Translations under genes and position numbers: made by a program
Notes under the pieces: model-generated
What the model saw: the letters and a program-made list of their open reading frames with translations, nothing else
Database searches by the model: none
What the model was told of the DNA's origin: nothing
Shown: piece after piece, positions 16,736 to 24,995 of the stretch
Numbering within the stretch: position 1 is the stretch's first letter
Layout: each line of letters opens with the position of its first letter
NCBI GenBank assembly: GCA_040905145.1
Contig: JBBDSC010000108.1
Span: 1-38,188, forward strand
DNA: 38,188 nt
Source of the DNA: DATGMS01 sp040905145
Lineage (GTDB): Bacteria > Bacteroidota > Bacteroidia > Cytophagales > Cyclobacteriaceae
Direction: 5' to 3'

Positions 16736-16915
16736 ATGGGGAACGGTATATTCCTAATTATCCTTTCTTTTTTCAATTTCAGCAACTTTACCATACTAAT
16801 CTATCAAAAAAGAAGAAGGCAACTCTCCCTTGGAGGTGTTCAAAATGTAAAGGATCAGTCGCCCCGTAAAAAATTGAAGCTAGCCAAGCACTTTAAGGCC
16901 ACCTATATTTTTTAA
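16736..16915 (+). CDS. Hypothetical 59-residue small protein with one membrane span
   Basis: An ATG-started ORF encodes a hydrophobic N-terminus (GIFLIILSFFNFSNFTILIY) followed directly by a basic patch (QKRRR) and a charged tail. This fits a single-span membrane protein with a cytoplasmic C-terminus by the positive-inside rule. No family is recognised. It ends tail to tail with the short MDEIV coding tail on the other strand, with a 4-nt overlap. Expression is not shown. Confidence 0.3.
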   Translation: MGNGIFLIILSFFNFSNFTILIYQKRRRQLSLGGVQNVKDQSPRKKLKLAKHFKATYIF

Positions 16916-17004
16916 TCATCAAGGTTCTTTTTCTTGGCATTTTTAACAATTTCATCCATCTTCTCATAACCATCATCATCTTTAGAAAAGGGGACTGTCC
17001 GCAT
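16912..17004 (-). pseudogene. Copy A of a recurrent 'MDEIV' coding tail
   Basis: The minus strand reads MRTVPFSKDDDGYEKMDEIV followed by KNAKKKNLDD and a stop. Two related stretches occur at 17857-17947 and 23518-23595, with shared pattern TVPxFxKDDGxExMDEIV. All three are on the minus strand and end in a stop soon after the motif. The upstream part of any parent gene is not visible here. The family is not recognised. Confidence 0.4.
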
Positions 17005-17287
17005 GGTTTTAGAAAAGCCTTTTCACCACACCATGTCGTCAGCCATTTTTTAATTCCTTTATATTGATTATTTTTGGCATACGGAGGTTTTTTTAAAGTT
17101 CTGAAAATTCAACAATTAAATAAAAAATGGCCAAAGCATTTTAAATTTCGTTGAAAAAACTAATGATGGAGGATTGGAGATGAAAAGGTTTTGTAATTTA
17201 TCAGGAAAAGGAAGCAAAGCACTTTCAAAAAAATCAGAGCCTCTCCGAACGGCCAAAAATAAAATATTAATTTTAACGCTCACACCA

Positions 17288-17494
17288 ATGAAAGAAGTAA
17301 CCCTTAAGATACCGGAAAGTAAGTTCACCTTTTTTATGGAGCTTGTCGAACAATTGGGTTTTGAAGTGGCCGAAGAATTGGAAATTTCAGAAGCACATAA
17401 GGCCATCGTCAGGGATCGGATAAAGAAGTCCGACCAAAACCCCGAAAGATTGTTGGATTGGGAACAGGTTCAGGATAATTTTCAGTTGGATTGA
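17288..17494 (+). CDS. Antitoxin of a ParE/RelE-type toxin-antitoxin pair
   Basis: The start at 17288 (MKEVTLKIPESKFTFFMELV) gives a 68-residue acidic protein; an earlier in-frame ATG at 17174 would add a basic, unrelated stretch. The sequence has a short beta strand, a helix and a C-terminal part with ERLLDWEQVQDNFQL, typical of small Bacteroidota antitoxins paired with ParE-like toxins. Its TGA overlaps the toxin start by 4 nt. It should bind and neutralise the toxin and repress the operon, as usual for type II systems (family knowledge). Confidence 0.75.
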   Translation: MKEVTLKIPESKFTFFMELVEQLGFEVAEELEISEAHKAIVRDRIKKSDQNPERLLDWEQVQDNFQLD

Positions 17495-17793
17495 CCGCTT
17501 TTAAGACTAAAATTGAACCGGAAGCCTATCAGGATATTCAAGAAGCCATTGGGTGGTACAACCAACAGCAAACTGGTCTTGGACGCAGGTTTCATACTGA
17601 AGTAAAGGCCTCTTTTAAAAAGCTGGAGATCCACCCGTTTTTTCAGGTCCGGTACGACAATGTCCATTGTTTTTTATTGAAAAAATTCCCCTACATGGTT
17701 CATTACACCGTTGATGAGCCAAATAAAAAAATCATTGTCAGGGCAGTCTTAGGTACCTCAAGAAATCCGAAACTCTGGAAAGGAAGGAAATAA
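17491..17793 (+). CDS. ParE/RelE superfamily toxin
   Basis: This 100-residue protein matches the ParE/RelE fold: EPEAYQDIQEAIGWYNQQQT, GLGRRFHTEVKASFKKLEIH, then the strand region FPYMVHYTVDEPNKKIIVRA and the C-terminal VLGTSRNPKLW. The family contains gyrase poisons and ribosome-dependent mRNases; which one applies cannot be told. The start is TTG within TTGA, overlapping the antitoxin stop, so translation should depend on coupling. Length is normal, and it appears intact. Confidence 0.85.
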   Translation: MTAFKTKIEPEAYQDIQEAIGWYNQQQTGLGRRFHTEVKASFKKLEIHPFFQVRYDNVHCFLLKKFPYMVHYTVDEPNKKIIVRAVLGTSRNPKLWKGRK

Positions 17794-17856
17794 CGGTCAG
17801 CATCAGAAATTCGCATGGTCACCAACCAATGGATCAACTGCTTGAATAGATTCTCT

Positions 17857-17947
17857 TTAGAGCTTTTGATCCTTTGCCCTATTTACTATCTCATCCATTT
17901 TTTCGGATCCATCCATCGTCTTCAGGAAATGAGGGAGCGGTTTGTTT
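17857..17947 (-). pseudogene. Copy B of the 'MDEIV' coding tail, frame-broken
   Basis: Two frames read TAPSFPEDDG and then GSEKMDEIVNRAKDQKL before a stop. They are joined by GATGGATGGATCC, where a 4-nt duplication (GGAT) breaks the frame compared with copies A and C. The copy abuts the start of the receptor-L-domain fragment on the other strand. Confidence 0.4.
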
Positions 17948-18317
17948 TGGGCTCGACGCATCTAATATTACTTTTAAGGAAATATTCAAATCAATTGGGG
18001 GAGATGTGCAGATAGATGATAATCCTCAATTGAGCAATATTACTTTCAACAATTTGACCCATATCGGTAGGGGTTTAAGGATAAAAAACAATGAAAGCCT
18101 GAAAAATTTAAATGGCATGGAAAAGCTGTCTTCTGTCGGAAATATTTATAATGAAGACAAGGGCTATTCTATTTCCATTACCAACAACAAATCTTTGGAA
18201 AATTATTGTGGGTTAAACTATCTTTTTACTAAAGGTACTTATTATAAAACGGTTATAAATTCCAACCGTTATAATTTTGGGGAAAAGGAAATGGCGGAAG
18301 GCAATTGTTCCATCTGA
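17874..18317 (+). pseudogene. C-terminal fragment of a receptor-L-domain (leucine-rich-like) surface protein
   Basis: From about 17949 the frame reads ASNITFKEIFKSIGGDVQID, then DNPQLSNITF, LTHIGRGLRIKNNESLKNLN and GMEKLSSVGNIY, the beta-helix repeat pattern of receptor L domains used in Bacteroidota surface lipoproteins. The end, NYCGLNYLFTKGTYYKTVIN, is the usual closing segment. There is no signal peptide, and the first 25 codons do not fit the repeat, so the gene is 5' truncated. It probably arrived or decayed next to copy B of the coding tail. Confidence 0.6.
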
Positions 18318-18650
18318 GGAATTGAATCATTTAAGAGTACATTGGTAACGGCCGGATTTATAATTTGAAATTGTCAGGTAACTTTCCGTTATACATTTTG
18401 GCAGCCTCCCTCCGAGGGTACGATGGGGGGTAAAGGGGCTATAACAGCCCTTCATCAGCAAAGGAATTAGCCTTCACAGGTTACAATTCCAATACAGAAA
18501 TTTCCAGGTATTTCCCTCCTTAAGCACAAAGTCCAATCCTGAGGTAGAAAAGAGGTAACGAATGCGAAAATTTTAAGAGTAGGTTATCAAAAAAATTCAG
18601 TAGGTAAATCGAAAATTGCAGTCAAAAAGATGACCATGTCCGAAATTTAA
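18318..18650. other. Intergenic region, no gene seen
   Basis: This lies between the L-domain fragment and the large dehydrogenase, which converge. It contains one small perfect stem GGGCT-ATAAC-AGCCC at 18436-18450 and no credible ORF. Confidence 0.4.
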
Positions 18651-18698
18651 ATTATCTGTTTTCCTTCCGGAGAAACCGCCGGAAGGAAAACAGATAAT
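18651..18698. terminator. Perfect 20-bp stem-loop between convergent genes, likely bidirectional terminator
   Basis: The arm at 18651-18670 (ending CCTTCCGG) is exactly complementary to 18679-18698 (starting CCGGAAGG), with an 8-nt loop. It sits between the plus-strand L-domain fragment and the 3' end of the minus-strand dehydrogenase gene. Neither side has a long T tract, so termination is inferred from the position and the perfect stem. Confidence 0.6.
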
Positions 18699-18788
18699 GT
18701 TCCATCTTAGCTAAACTGTAATTAATAGTGTCAGCTTACTTAACTCAACTTATTAGCTGGAAGACTTTCAAAAATTTATTCTTTTCAT

Positions 18789-21700
18789 TTACTCCACAGC
18801 CTTATTAGTCCCTAAATAAGCCATCAGATTTACTATTTCCTGATCACTAAGATTTTCAAACAAGCCTGGGGGCATCATGGATACCGGCGTGACCTCCCGG
18901 GACTGGATGCTGGATTTGTTGATGATAACCGGCTCCTGCCCCACCACTCTTAAGGTCAACTGCCGCTCATTTTCGGAAATAACATTGCCAGAATAATTCC
19001 TTCCGTCCCGGGTGGTGATCACCACCATCTTGTAATCATCCTGGATCTCGGCACTGGGATCCAGGACATTCAATAAAATATAGTCCACATCGGTCCGGTT
19101 AGAGCCAGTAAGATCCGGACCCATCACTTCCCCTTCCCCATACATTTTATGGCAGGGACCACAGGTATTCTGAAAAAGGGTTTTTCCCTTTTTCAAATCT
19201 CCTTCGGCTAAAGCCGGTTCGGTCAGCATATTCCGGTATCTCTGATAAGCAGCCTCATCTTTGGGAACCGATTCTATAGCCCCCCAGATTTCGATAAAGC
19301 CACTGCCCACCACCCGGAGCAGTTGCCGGGCCATACTTGGGGAAACCTCTTTTTTGAGAATCCTTTCTTCTTTGATTTCATTGACCAGCATATTCCCGTA
19401 CCTGGGGCGGGAAGAAAGGGTCTGTATTGCTATCGTTTTCTCCTGCTGGCTGAACTTCCCATAGTTCTGAATCAGTAGCCTGCCCAACGATTCACTGTCA
19501 AATGAGGCAACGGAACGTATGGCATCCAGCCTTAATCCAGGTTCCTGTAAAAGGGAAGGAATTTCGTCTATAAGTTCTGTTCTTTGTTGGGCCGTGAGGA
19601 GCTGGAGCGAACGTTTCCTTTGTTCCAAAGGAGCCTTTTTATCTTTTAAAACAGCAAACGCACGTTGCATTGCTTCGGTATCCCCAAAAAGATCCGATAC
19701 CGAAAGGGCCAGTTTTTGGTTTTCCGGAGACGATTGCCGGAGCCTGTCCGCTACAGCCTTCCAGTTGGAAGGGACTTTTAAATCGGTCCTTCCCTCCATT
19801 CCACTCAGCATTCCCTCCAGAAGAAGTGCGGTATTGGTCTCCCCTTTGTCTATGGTGGCAACCAAAAGTTCCAGTTCATCCGCATCCACCGCCCTTCTGG
19901 CCATAAATTGGGTCAACATCGGGATTTTTGATTGAAGGGCCAGATCCATGAATTTTTCAGGACTGAGGGCCATCAGCGGTTCAGTTCCGTACCAGATCAT
20001 TTTTGGGAGGTTGTGGTCACCGCGGTCTTCGGCATGCTGCAACAGATTGGAGGCAATGGCCCATTGATGGTCGGAAGGTATTCTCTGCAGGGCGGCAGCC
20101 AGATAGAGACGCACCACGGGGGAAGGATCATTTTGGGCCATATGGACAAATTTGGCTAGGGCCTCTTTGGAAGGATCCATGTCCTCACAAAGCAGCTGTA
20201 CCGCCCAGGCCCGGACATGTTGATCCTTATCTCCAAGGCTTTGGATCAGGTCTTTTTCTGAAAACCCTCCTGTAAGGTGCAGAGCCCACATGGCCCTTAA
20301 TCGGTGGTCAGCATTGCTGTTTTTCCCAAAAACTTTCTTTAATGCACCAATTGTAGCACTTTGGAGGGAGCCATTGGCTGCCCTTTTTTGAAGAATGCCT
20401 CTGGCCCTTCTGGAATGCCAGTCGCTTTGACTGGTCTGAAGCTCCACCAGTTCCTGATCCGAAAATTCATTTAAATCTTCATATCGGCCCTCAAAATCTT
20501 TGGCAAGATTTTCTTCAGGCATGATACGGAAGATTCTGCCTGTTTCGGAATGGAGTACTTCCTGTCCACAGATATCGGCATCATGCCAGTCAAGGGCATA
20601 TAGTCCGCCATCAGGACCGATTTCCATGCTGAATCCTACCCATTGTGCGTTGTTTGCCATCATAAATTCATCCCCGTGCCTGCCGATAAAACCCGATCCG
20701 CTAGGTTCCAGAACATCCGATAAAACGGCATGCTCATGGATATTGGCCATAAAGATTTTCCCCTGTTCTTCCGGTGGAAAAGCATCGGATTGGTAAATTC
20801 TGGCTCCGCCATGGGCAGACCGGTGCCTGTGGTCGGCTATGGTTTTGATGTCTTCATACACGTAAGGATTAAAATGCTGTCCTCCCTGTCTGTGGTAAAT
20901 CCCTCCGGGAATGACGTGCCATAGGTGCGGGATCACACAGGCGGAAATAAACAGCTGACCTTTTGAATCATAATCGATGCCCCAGGGATTGCTGAATCCG
21001 TGGGCCACCACCTCAAATCGGTCCTTAACCGGCTGGTAGCGCCAGACGCCCCCGTTGATATCCACCCCGTCGGCTTCCAGCAGATCCTCAGGAAATTCGT
21101 CATTGTGGTAATACAGCTTGCCCTTTCCTTCGGGTTTGCGGATCTTGGAGGGAGTGGCAAATCCCTGCAATCCGTAAAGCCAGCCGTCCGGTCCCCAATG
21201 AAGGCTGTTGAGGGTTTCGTGCCGATCCCTGATGCCCCAGCCGGTCAGCAGAACTTCGATATCATCCTGGTCTGCTTTATCGTCCTTGTTATTATCCGGA
21301 ACGAACAACAGGTTGGGTGGGGCTCCCAGGTAAAGGCCGTCAAAGCCCACCGCCATGGCTGCCGGAAATGCGAGGCCTTCCATAAAAACCTTTTGGCTGT
21401 CCGCTTCCCCGTCCCCGTCCGTGTCCTCCAGAATAAGGATGCGGCTGTTTCCGGCACTGGAGAAACCGTGGCCCCGGGATTCATAATCCCTGTTTTCAGC
21501 CACCCATAACCTTCCTTTATCATCCCAACAAAATGCCATGGGCTGGGTGATCATGGGTTCGGCAGCCCATACATTGGCTTCAAAACCTTCTTTTATGGTC
21601 ATGGCGTCCACCGCTTCCTGAGGATTGAGGAACTTGGCATTCCGGCCTTCTTCCTGGGCAATCCTCCAAAGTTCTGTGGTGTTGTACATGCCGGTCTTTC

Positions 21701-22631
21701 CCGAAAAAGCACCCCATAGGTCGTTCATTTCAAGATCTTTGAGGGGGCCGGTATGGATGACGAGCTGGTGTTTCAGGGTTTCTGTATTCCCCTTTTCGAT
21801 GATCCAGTCTTCCTTTCGGGTGTAAGCGGGTCCTACACCTAACTGGCCATCTACCCGCCATATCTGGGGATAGCCTCTGTTCTCAGGATGGTCAAAAATG
21901 GAAATATTGGCCATGTCATCCCTTCCCTCAACCTGCATGGCCACATTGACCCACATGGCAGGCTGTCCTTCCGCCATTTCGTTTTTTTGACGGGCGGCAT
22001 TGATTACTTCCCCCTTGATACCTTCTTTCCAGGGCATCCTCAGGAAAAGGCCGCCATAATCGTACTTGCCGATGGTAACGTCGGTTTTTGCTTCCCCTTT
22101 CCATTCCAGATCAAGGAAAAACTTCCCCTCCTTTTCCCACAAAGACCAGGTTTGGGTTTCCTGCATCAGGGCATTGCCCTGTTCATCCAGTAATTCGTAG
22201 ATCGTCTGCCATTTGACGGTTTCACCCTCCCCTTCAATGATATTGGCGGCTACTTTTTTCCAGTATCCTCCCTCTGGATTGTGAAAAAAATCCCTGCCGT
22301 TGACCTGGGTAAAGCCCCAGTAAAGACCGGTCTGGTGTTTATGGTGGCCGGGGCTGTATTCGGTAAGCTCACCTTTTCCGTCGGGCGCAGAGATAGGATG
22401 GATATATGGCCGGAAATCCTCTTTGGCATTTTGGGTAAGAATTGGTTCTTTTTCCCCTTTCCGATAAATGGAAAAGGTTTCTTGTCCAGGGTTTTGATTA
22501 ATTTCTAACAAAACCTTATCAATAGAGGAAGTTTCTGCAATATTTCCTTTTAAACCCTCATTTTTTGAATGCCCAGAACCACATCCATAGGTGACAACCA
22601 TGGACATCAATATCATAAATTTTCTAATCAT
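18789..22631 (-). CDS. Lipoprotein fusing PmoA-like, PVC-type dehydrogenase, HEAT and cytochrome c domains
   Basis: This 1280-residue protein begins with a lipoprotein signal (MILMSMVVTYGC, lipobox Cys17). Residues about 35-320 match the PmoA/DUF6807 domain (HHKHQTGLYWGFTQVNGRDF, IFDHPENRGYPQIW). Residues about 350-720 match the PVC-type membrane-bound dehydrogenase beta-propeller (GRLWVAENRDYESRG, NSLHWGPDGWLYGLQG, ALDWHDADICG). HEAT-like repeats follow (about 740-1080), then a cytochrome c domain with CGPCH (1157-1161) and a probable distal Met in SMMPPG (1252-1253). It should oxidise a sugar or polyol and pass electrons to haem (family inference). It sits 82 nt downstream of a SusD remnant, so it was probably part of that older locus. 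Confidence 0.85.
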   Translation of the reverse strand: MIRKFMILMSMVVTYGCGSGHSKNEGLKGNIAETSSIDKVLLEINQNPGQETFSIYRKGEKEPILTQNAKEDFRPYIHPISAPDGKGELTEYSPGHHKHQTGLYWGFTQVNGRDFFHNPEGGYWKKVAANIIEGEGETVKWQTIYELLDEQGNALMQETQTWSLWEKEGKFFLDLEWKGEAKTDVTIGKYDYGGLFLRMPWKEGIKGEVINAARQKNEMAEGQPAMWVNVAMQVEGRDDMANISIFDHPENRGYPQIWRVDGQLGVGPAYTRKEDWIIEKGNTETLKHQLVIHTGPLKDLEMNDLWGAFSGKTGMYNTTELWRIAQEEGRNAKFLNPQEAVDAMTIKEGFEANVWAAEPMITQPMAFCWDDKGRLWVAENRDYESRGHGFSSAGNSRILILEDTDGDGEADSQKVFMEGLAFPAAMAVGFDGLYLGAPPNLLFVPDNNKDDKADQDDIEVLLTGWGIRDRHETLNSLHWGPDGWLYGLQGFATPSKIRKPEGKGKLYYHNDEFPEDLLEADGVDINGGVWRYQPVKDRFEVVAHGFSNPWGIDYDSKGQLFISACVIPHLWHVIPGGIYHRQGGQHFNPYVYEDIKTIADHRHRSAHGGARIYQSDAFPPEEQGKIFMANIHEHAVLSDVLEPSGSGFIGRHGDEFMMANNAQWVGFSMEIGPDGGLYALDWHDADICGQEVLHSETGRIFRIMPEENLAKDFEGRYEDLNEFSDQELVELQTSQSDWHSRRARGILQKRAANGSLQSATIGALKKVFGKNSNADHRLRAMWALHLTGGFSEKDLIQSLGDKDQHVRAWAVQLLCEDMDPSKEALAKFVHMAQNDPSPVVRLYLAAALQRIPSDHQWAIASNLLQHAEDRGDHNLPKMIWYGTEPLMALSPEKFMDLALQSKIPMLTQFMARRAVDADELELLVATIDKGETNTALLLEGMLSGMEGRTDLKVPSNWKAVADRLRQSSPENQKLALSVSDLFGDTEAMQRAFAVLKDKKAPLEQRKRSLQLLTAQQRTELIDEIPSLLQEPGLRLDAIRSVASFDSESLGRLLIQNYGKFSQQEKTIAIQTLSSRPRYGNMLVNEIKEERILKKEVSPSMARQLLRVVGSGFIEIWGAIESVPKDEAAYQRYRNMLTEPALAEGDLKKGKTLFQNTCGPCHKMYGEGEVMGPDLTGSNRTDVDYILLNVLDPSAEIQDDYKMVVITTRDGRNYSGNVISENERQLTLRVVGQEPVIINKSSIQSREVTPVSMMPPGLFENLSDQEIVNLMAYLGTNKAVE

Positions 22632-22713
22632 GCTTTTCTTAATTTATTAACAATCAATATTAACCTTTTATCCTGATAATCATTCAGTATCTCATAGTAC
22701 TATTTGACATGGA

Positions 22714-23095
22714 TTACCAATTGGGGTTCTGTTCTAATTGAGGGTTAAGTTCTCTTTCTCTTTGAGGAATTGGCCAAAGATAGTCTCGATCGGCATTAAA
22801 GACTTTAAGAAATCCTGGAAGAGAAATAGTTTGCAACTCCCCCATTTTCCTCAGTATAAGTCATTCCGTAAATAATTCCTGGAATGACATCTTCTGCAAT
22901 CTTCCATCGACGAATATCAAAATATCTCAATCCTTCATAGGCTAATTCTACTGCAACATCCTTATAACGATGAGCGTACAGCATCGCTCTGGATTGCAAT
23001 GCTAAAGCAGCTCCTTTCGTAATTCTTCCTTTTTCAGTTTGGTTGACGGGCAAAAGATCTGCAACATCATTAAGTTCATTATAAATGATCAACAT
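22714..23095 (-). pseudogene. SusD/RagB remnant, internally deleted and frameshifted
   Basis: Three SusD pieces remain. The middle piece, IYNELNDVADLLPVNQTEKG then RITKGAALALQSRAMLYA, is fused directly to the C-terminal VELAYEGLRYFDIRRW, so the part between is deleted. A second frame then gives PGFLKVFNADRDYLWPIPQR, ERELNPQLEQNPNW and stop, the classical SusD ending. The shift falls at a run of five C (22839-22843), where four would keep the frame. The N-terminus is missing altogether. It cannot make a working glycan-binding protein. Confidence 0.8.
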
Positions 23096-23387
23096 ATTTG
23101 TTATTGACTATCTCTTTTCTGATAAAATTGAATATTCTGTATTTTAAAGCGGTATGTATATAACAAGAAAAAGAGTGGGTTATCTGAATTTCTTCCCGCT
23201 TGCACCAGAGATAAGTAAAAAGGTCTTGGATAATTTCTTCTGCAACTTCTCTGGATTTTACCCTTTTATAGGCGGAGTCCAATAAGAGAGGCCAATATTT
23301 CTTATAGATACTTTCAAATGCTTTTCTATCTCCATTTATTAAAAGCTTAAGCAGTTGTTCATCTGTGTAAGTATTTAAAAATTTCAA
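23079..23387 (-). pseudogene. Truncated ECF sigma factor (FecI-like), region 2 only
   Basis: The first 102 codons match sigma-70 region 2 of Bacteroidota ECF factors: YTDEQLLKLLINGDRKAFES, IYKKYWPLLLDSAYKRVKSR, EVAEEIIQDLFTYLW, then SFSCYIHTALKYRIFNFIRK. It stops at KYVDHL. Region 4, needed for the -35 contact, is absent and the DNA runs straight into the SusD remnant. ECF factors of this type normally precede a FecR anti-sigma and a SusCD pair; all of that is deleted here. The promoter upstream looks intact. Confidence 0.8.
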
Positions 23388-23429
23388 AGTGGTTGTTTTA
23401 ATTTGGGTTTATTTAATTTTACACCAAAT

Positions 23430-23459
23430 CAAAAATAGAAAACATTTTCATCATTCAAA
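23430..23459 (-). promoter_or_regulatory. Promoter of the truncated sigma gene
   Basis: On the minus strand TTTG (23456-23459) is followed after 18 nt by TATTTTTG (23430-23437), an exact TAnnTTTG. Transcription would begin about 35 nt before the ATG. It could now drive the remnants and the dehydrogenase gene. Confidence 0.5.
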
Positions 23460-23517
23460 ATTATTTTCGTACAGATGGCATAGAGGAAAAACATGTTTTA
23501 TAGATGAAAATGCATAA

Positions 23518-23595
23518 TTAATTAAGCTCAATATCAACAATTTCATCCATTGTTTCCGATCCATCATCTTTAGGGAAAGTTGGAACGGTACGTTT
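23518..23595 (-). pseudogene. Copy C of the 'MDEIV' coding tail, just after the MFS gene
   Basis: The minus strand reads KRTVPTFPKDDGSETMDEIV then DIELN and a stop. It is in the same frame as the transporter gene and is separated from it only by the transporter's TAG and 11 sense codons. See copies A and B for the shared pattern. Whether this is a decayed gene end or a mobile short repeat is not known. Confidence 0.4.
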
Positions 23596-23628
23596 TTGAA
23601 TTTTTGCAGTGATATAAAAACGATTATT

Positions 23629-24990
23629 CTATGATATTTTAATAAATTCATCTTTGGTATATAATTTCTCGACTTCTTCCAAGGGTACGCCCTTTGTTTC
23701 AAAAATATATCGGCTTATGAATACAACGGTTCCGAAATTGAGGATACCGTAAATAAAAAAAGTGCTTGCTGGCCCCAGTCCAGATAACATTAAAGGAAAG
23801 GAGAAGGAGATAATGGAATTCATCACCCAATTTCCAAATACAGCAAAAGAGGTCGCGTTGCCTCTGATTTTATTGGGGAATATCTCCGCTACATACACCC
23901 ATAAGACAGCGCCCCAGGTACAGGCAAATGCTCCAATATAAACGAATACGGTAATCAGTACAAAATAATTATCGAGTTCATTATTATAGAAGAGCCAGCC
24001 TAAAAATAAGGTACAAAGTCCCATGATTCCTGAGCCGGCTAACAATAATTTTTTTCTACCAATCCGGTCAATTAATACAAAAGCCAATAAGGTGAAAATA
24101 AGATTTACAACACCTGTTAATACCGTTTGGAATAAGACACTGCCTCCAACATTTGTTCTTTCGAAAATAAGGGGGGCATAATAAAAAATGATATTGATGC
24201 CAGTCAATTGCGCTATGGAGGCAAATGCTATTCCGATCAGGGCAACTTTTCTAAAACGGGCAGAAAATATTTCAGAAAAATTAATTTTCCGGTCATTCTT
24301 CTTAATATCCGCTAATACCACTTTAACTTCAGTTTCCGCATCAGTTTCCTTATAAATCCTGCTGAATATCTTTTTTGCCTGAACAAGTTTATTTTTTATA
24401 ATAAGCCATCGTGGACTTTCAGGTATCAACAGTAACAAAAAGAAAAATATAAGGGCAGGAATTACTTCCGCCGAAAACATATAGCGCCAAAAGTTGTTGT
24501 CCAATATAAAAGTATAGCCGGAATTTGCAATCAGGTAATTGGAAATAAAGGCCATTAATATCCCGATCACAATGGCCAATTGCTGCAACATGCCCAATCT
24601 TCCTCTAAATTCCGGTGGTGCAATTTCCGAAATATAAATAGGGGCCAGCGTTGAGGCCATACCAATGGCCAAGCCTCCAATAAACCTATAAATCACCAAT
24701 TGAAGGAAACTACCGGCTATCCCACTGCCTAATGCGGACACTATAAATAATACGGCGGTTAATAGCATCATTTTTTTCCGTCCAAATCTGTCCGCTAGGC
24801 CACCAGTAAAAAAAGCACCGGGTATGGAGCCTAATGCTGCGGATGCGACTATCAGGCCAATAGCCGCGTCACCCAAATTGAAATAGCTTTTTAAGGGGCT
24901 TATAGTTCCTGTTATTACCGCTGTATCAAAGCCAAATAACAATCCCCCCAAAGCCGCCACTGCAGCAATAAGTATAGTATATCGTTTAAT
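23629..24990 (-). CDS. MFS sugar transporter (sugar porter family)
   Basis: The protein has about 12 membrane segments and the sugar-porter signatures: GGLLFGFDTAVITGTISPLK in TM1, GGLADRFGRKK after TM2, PESPRWL after TM6, DRIGRKKLL between TM8 and TM9, and the C-terminal FETKGVPLEEVEK. It should be a proton-driven monosaccharide importer in the inner membrane. The frame is closed by a TAA 12 codons before a GTG (24960), and no ATG, GTG or TTG lies between them. GTG would cut off the start of TM1; an ATT at 24990 gives the natural N-terminus KRYTILIAAVAALGG. The epimerase stop is only 5 nt upstream of that ATT, so coupled translation is likely. Confidence 0.88.
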   Translation of the reverse strand: MKRYTILIAAVAALGGLLFGFDTAVITGTISPLKSYFNLGDAAIGLIVASAALGSIPGAFFTGGLADRFGRKKMMLLTAVLFIVSALGSGIAGSFLQLVIYRFIGGLAIGMASTLAPIYISEIAPPEFRGRLGMLQQLAIVIGILMAFISNYLIANSGYTFILDNNFWRYMFSAEVIPALIFFFLLLLIPESPRWLIIKNKLVQAKKIFSRIYKETDAETEVKVVLADIKKNDRKINFSEIFSARFRKVALIGIAFASIAQLTGINIIFYYAPLIFERTNVGGSVLFQTVLTGVVNLIFTLLAFVLIDRIGRKKLLLAGSGIMGLCTLFLGWLFYNNELDNYFVLITVFVYIGAFACTWGAVLWVYVAEIFPNKIRGNATSFAVFGNWVMNSIISFSFPLMLSGLGPASTFFIYGILNFGTVVFISRYIFETKGVPLEEVEKLYTKDEFIKIS

Positions 24991-24995
24991 GTTTT

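Noticed and set aside
20500..21509. Several long ORFs on the plus strand and a minus-strand frame inside the dehydrogenase gene
   Set aside because: They overlap fully a 1280-codon gene with clear domains and have no recognisable motif; long antisense frames are common in GC-richer coding DNA.
23451..23702. 83-codon minus-strand ORF overlapping the transporter end
   Set aside because: It is out of frame with both the transporter and the MDEIV tail, which explain the same DNA better.
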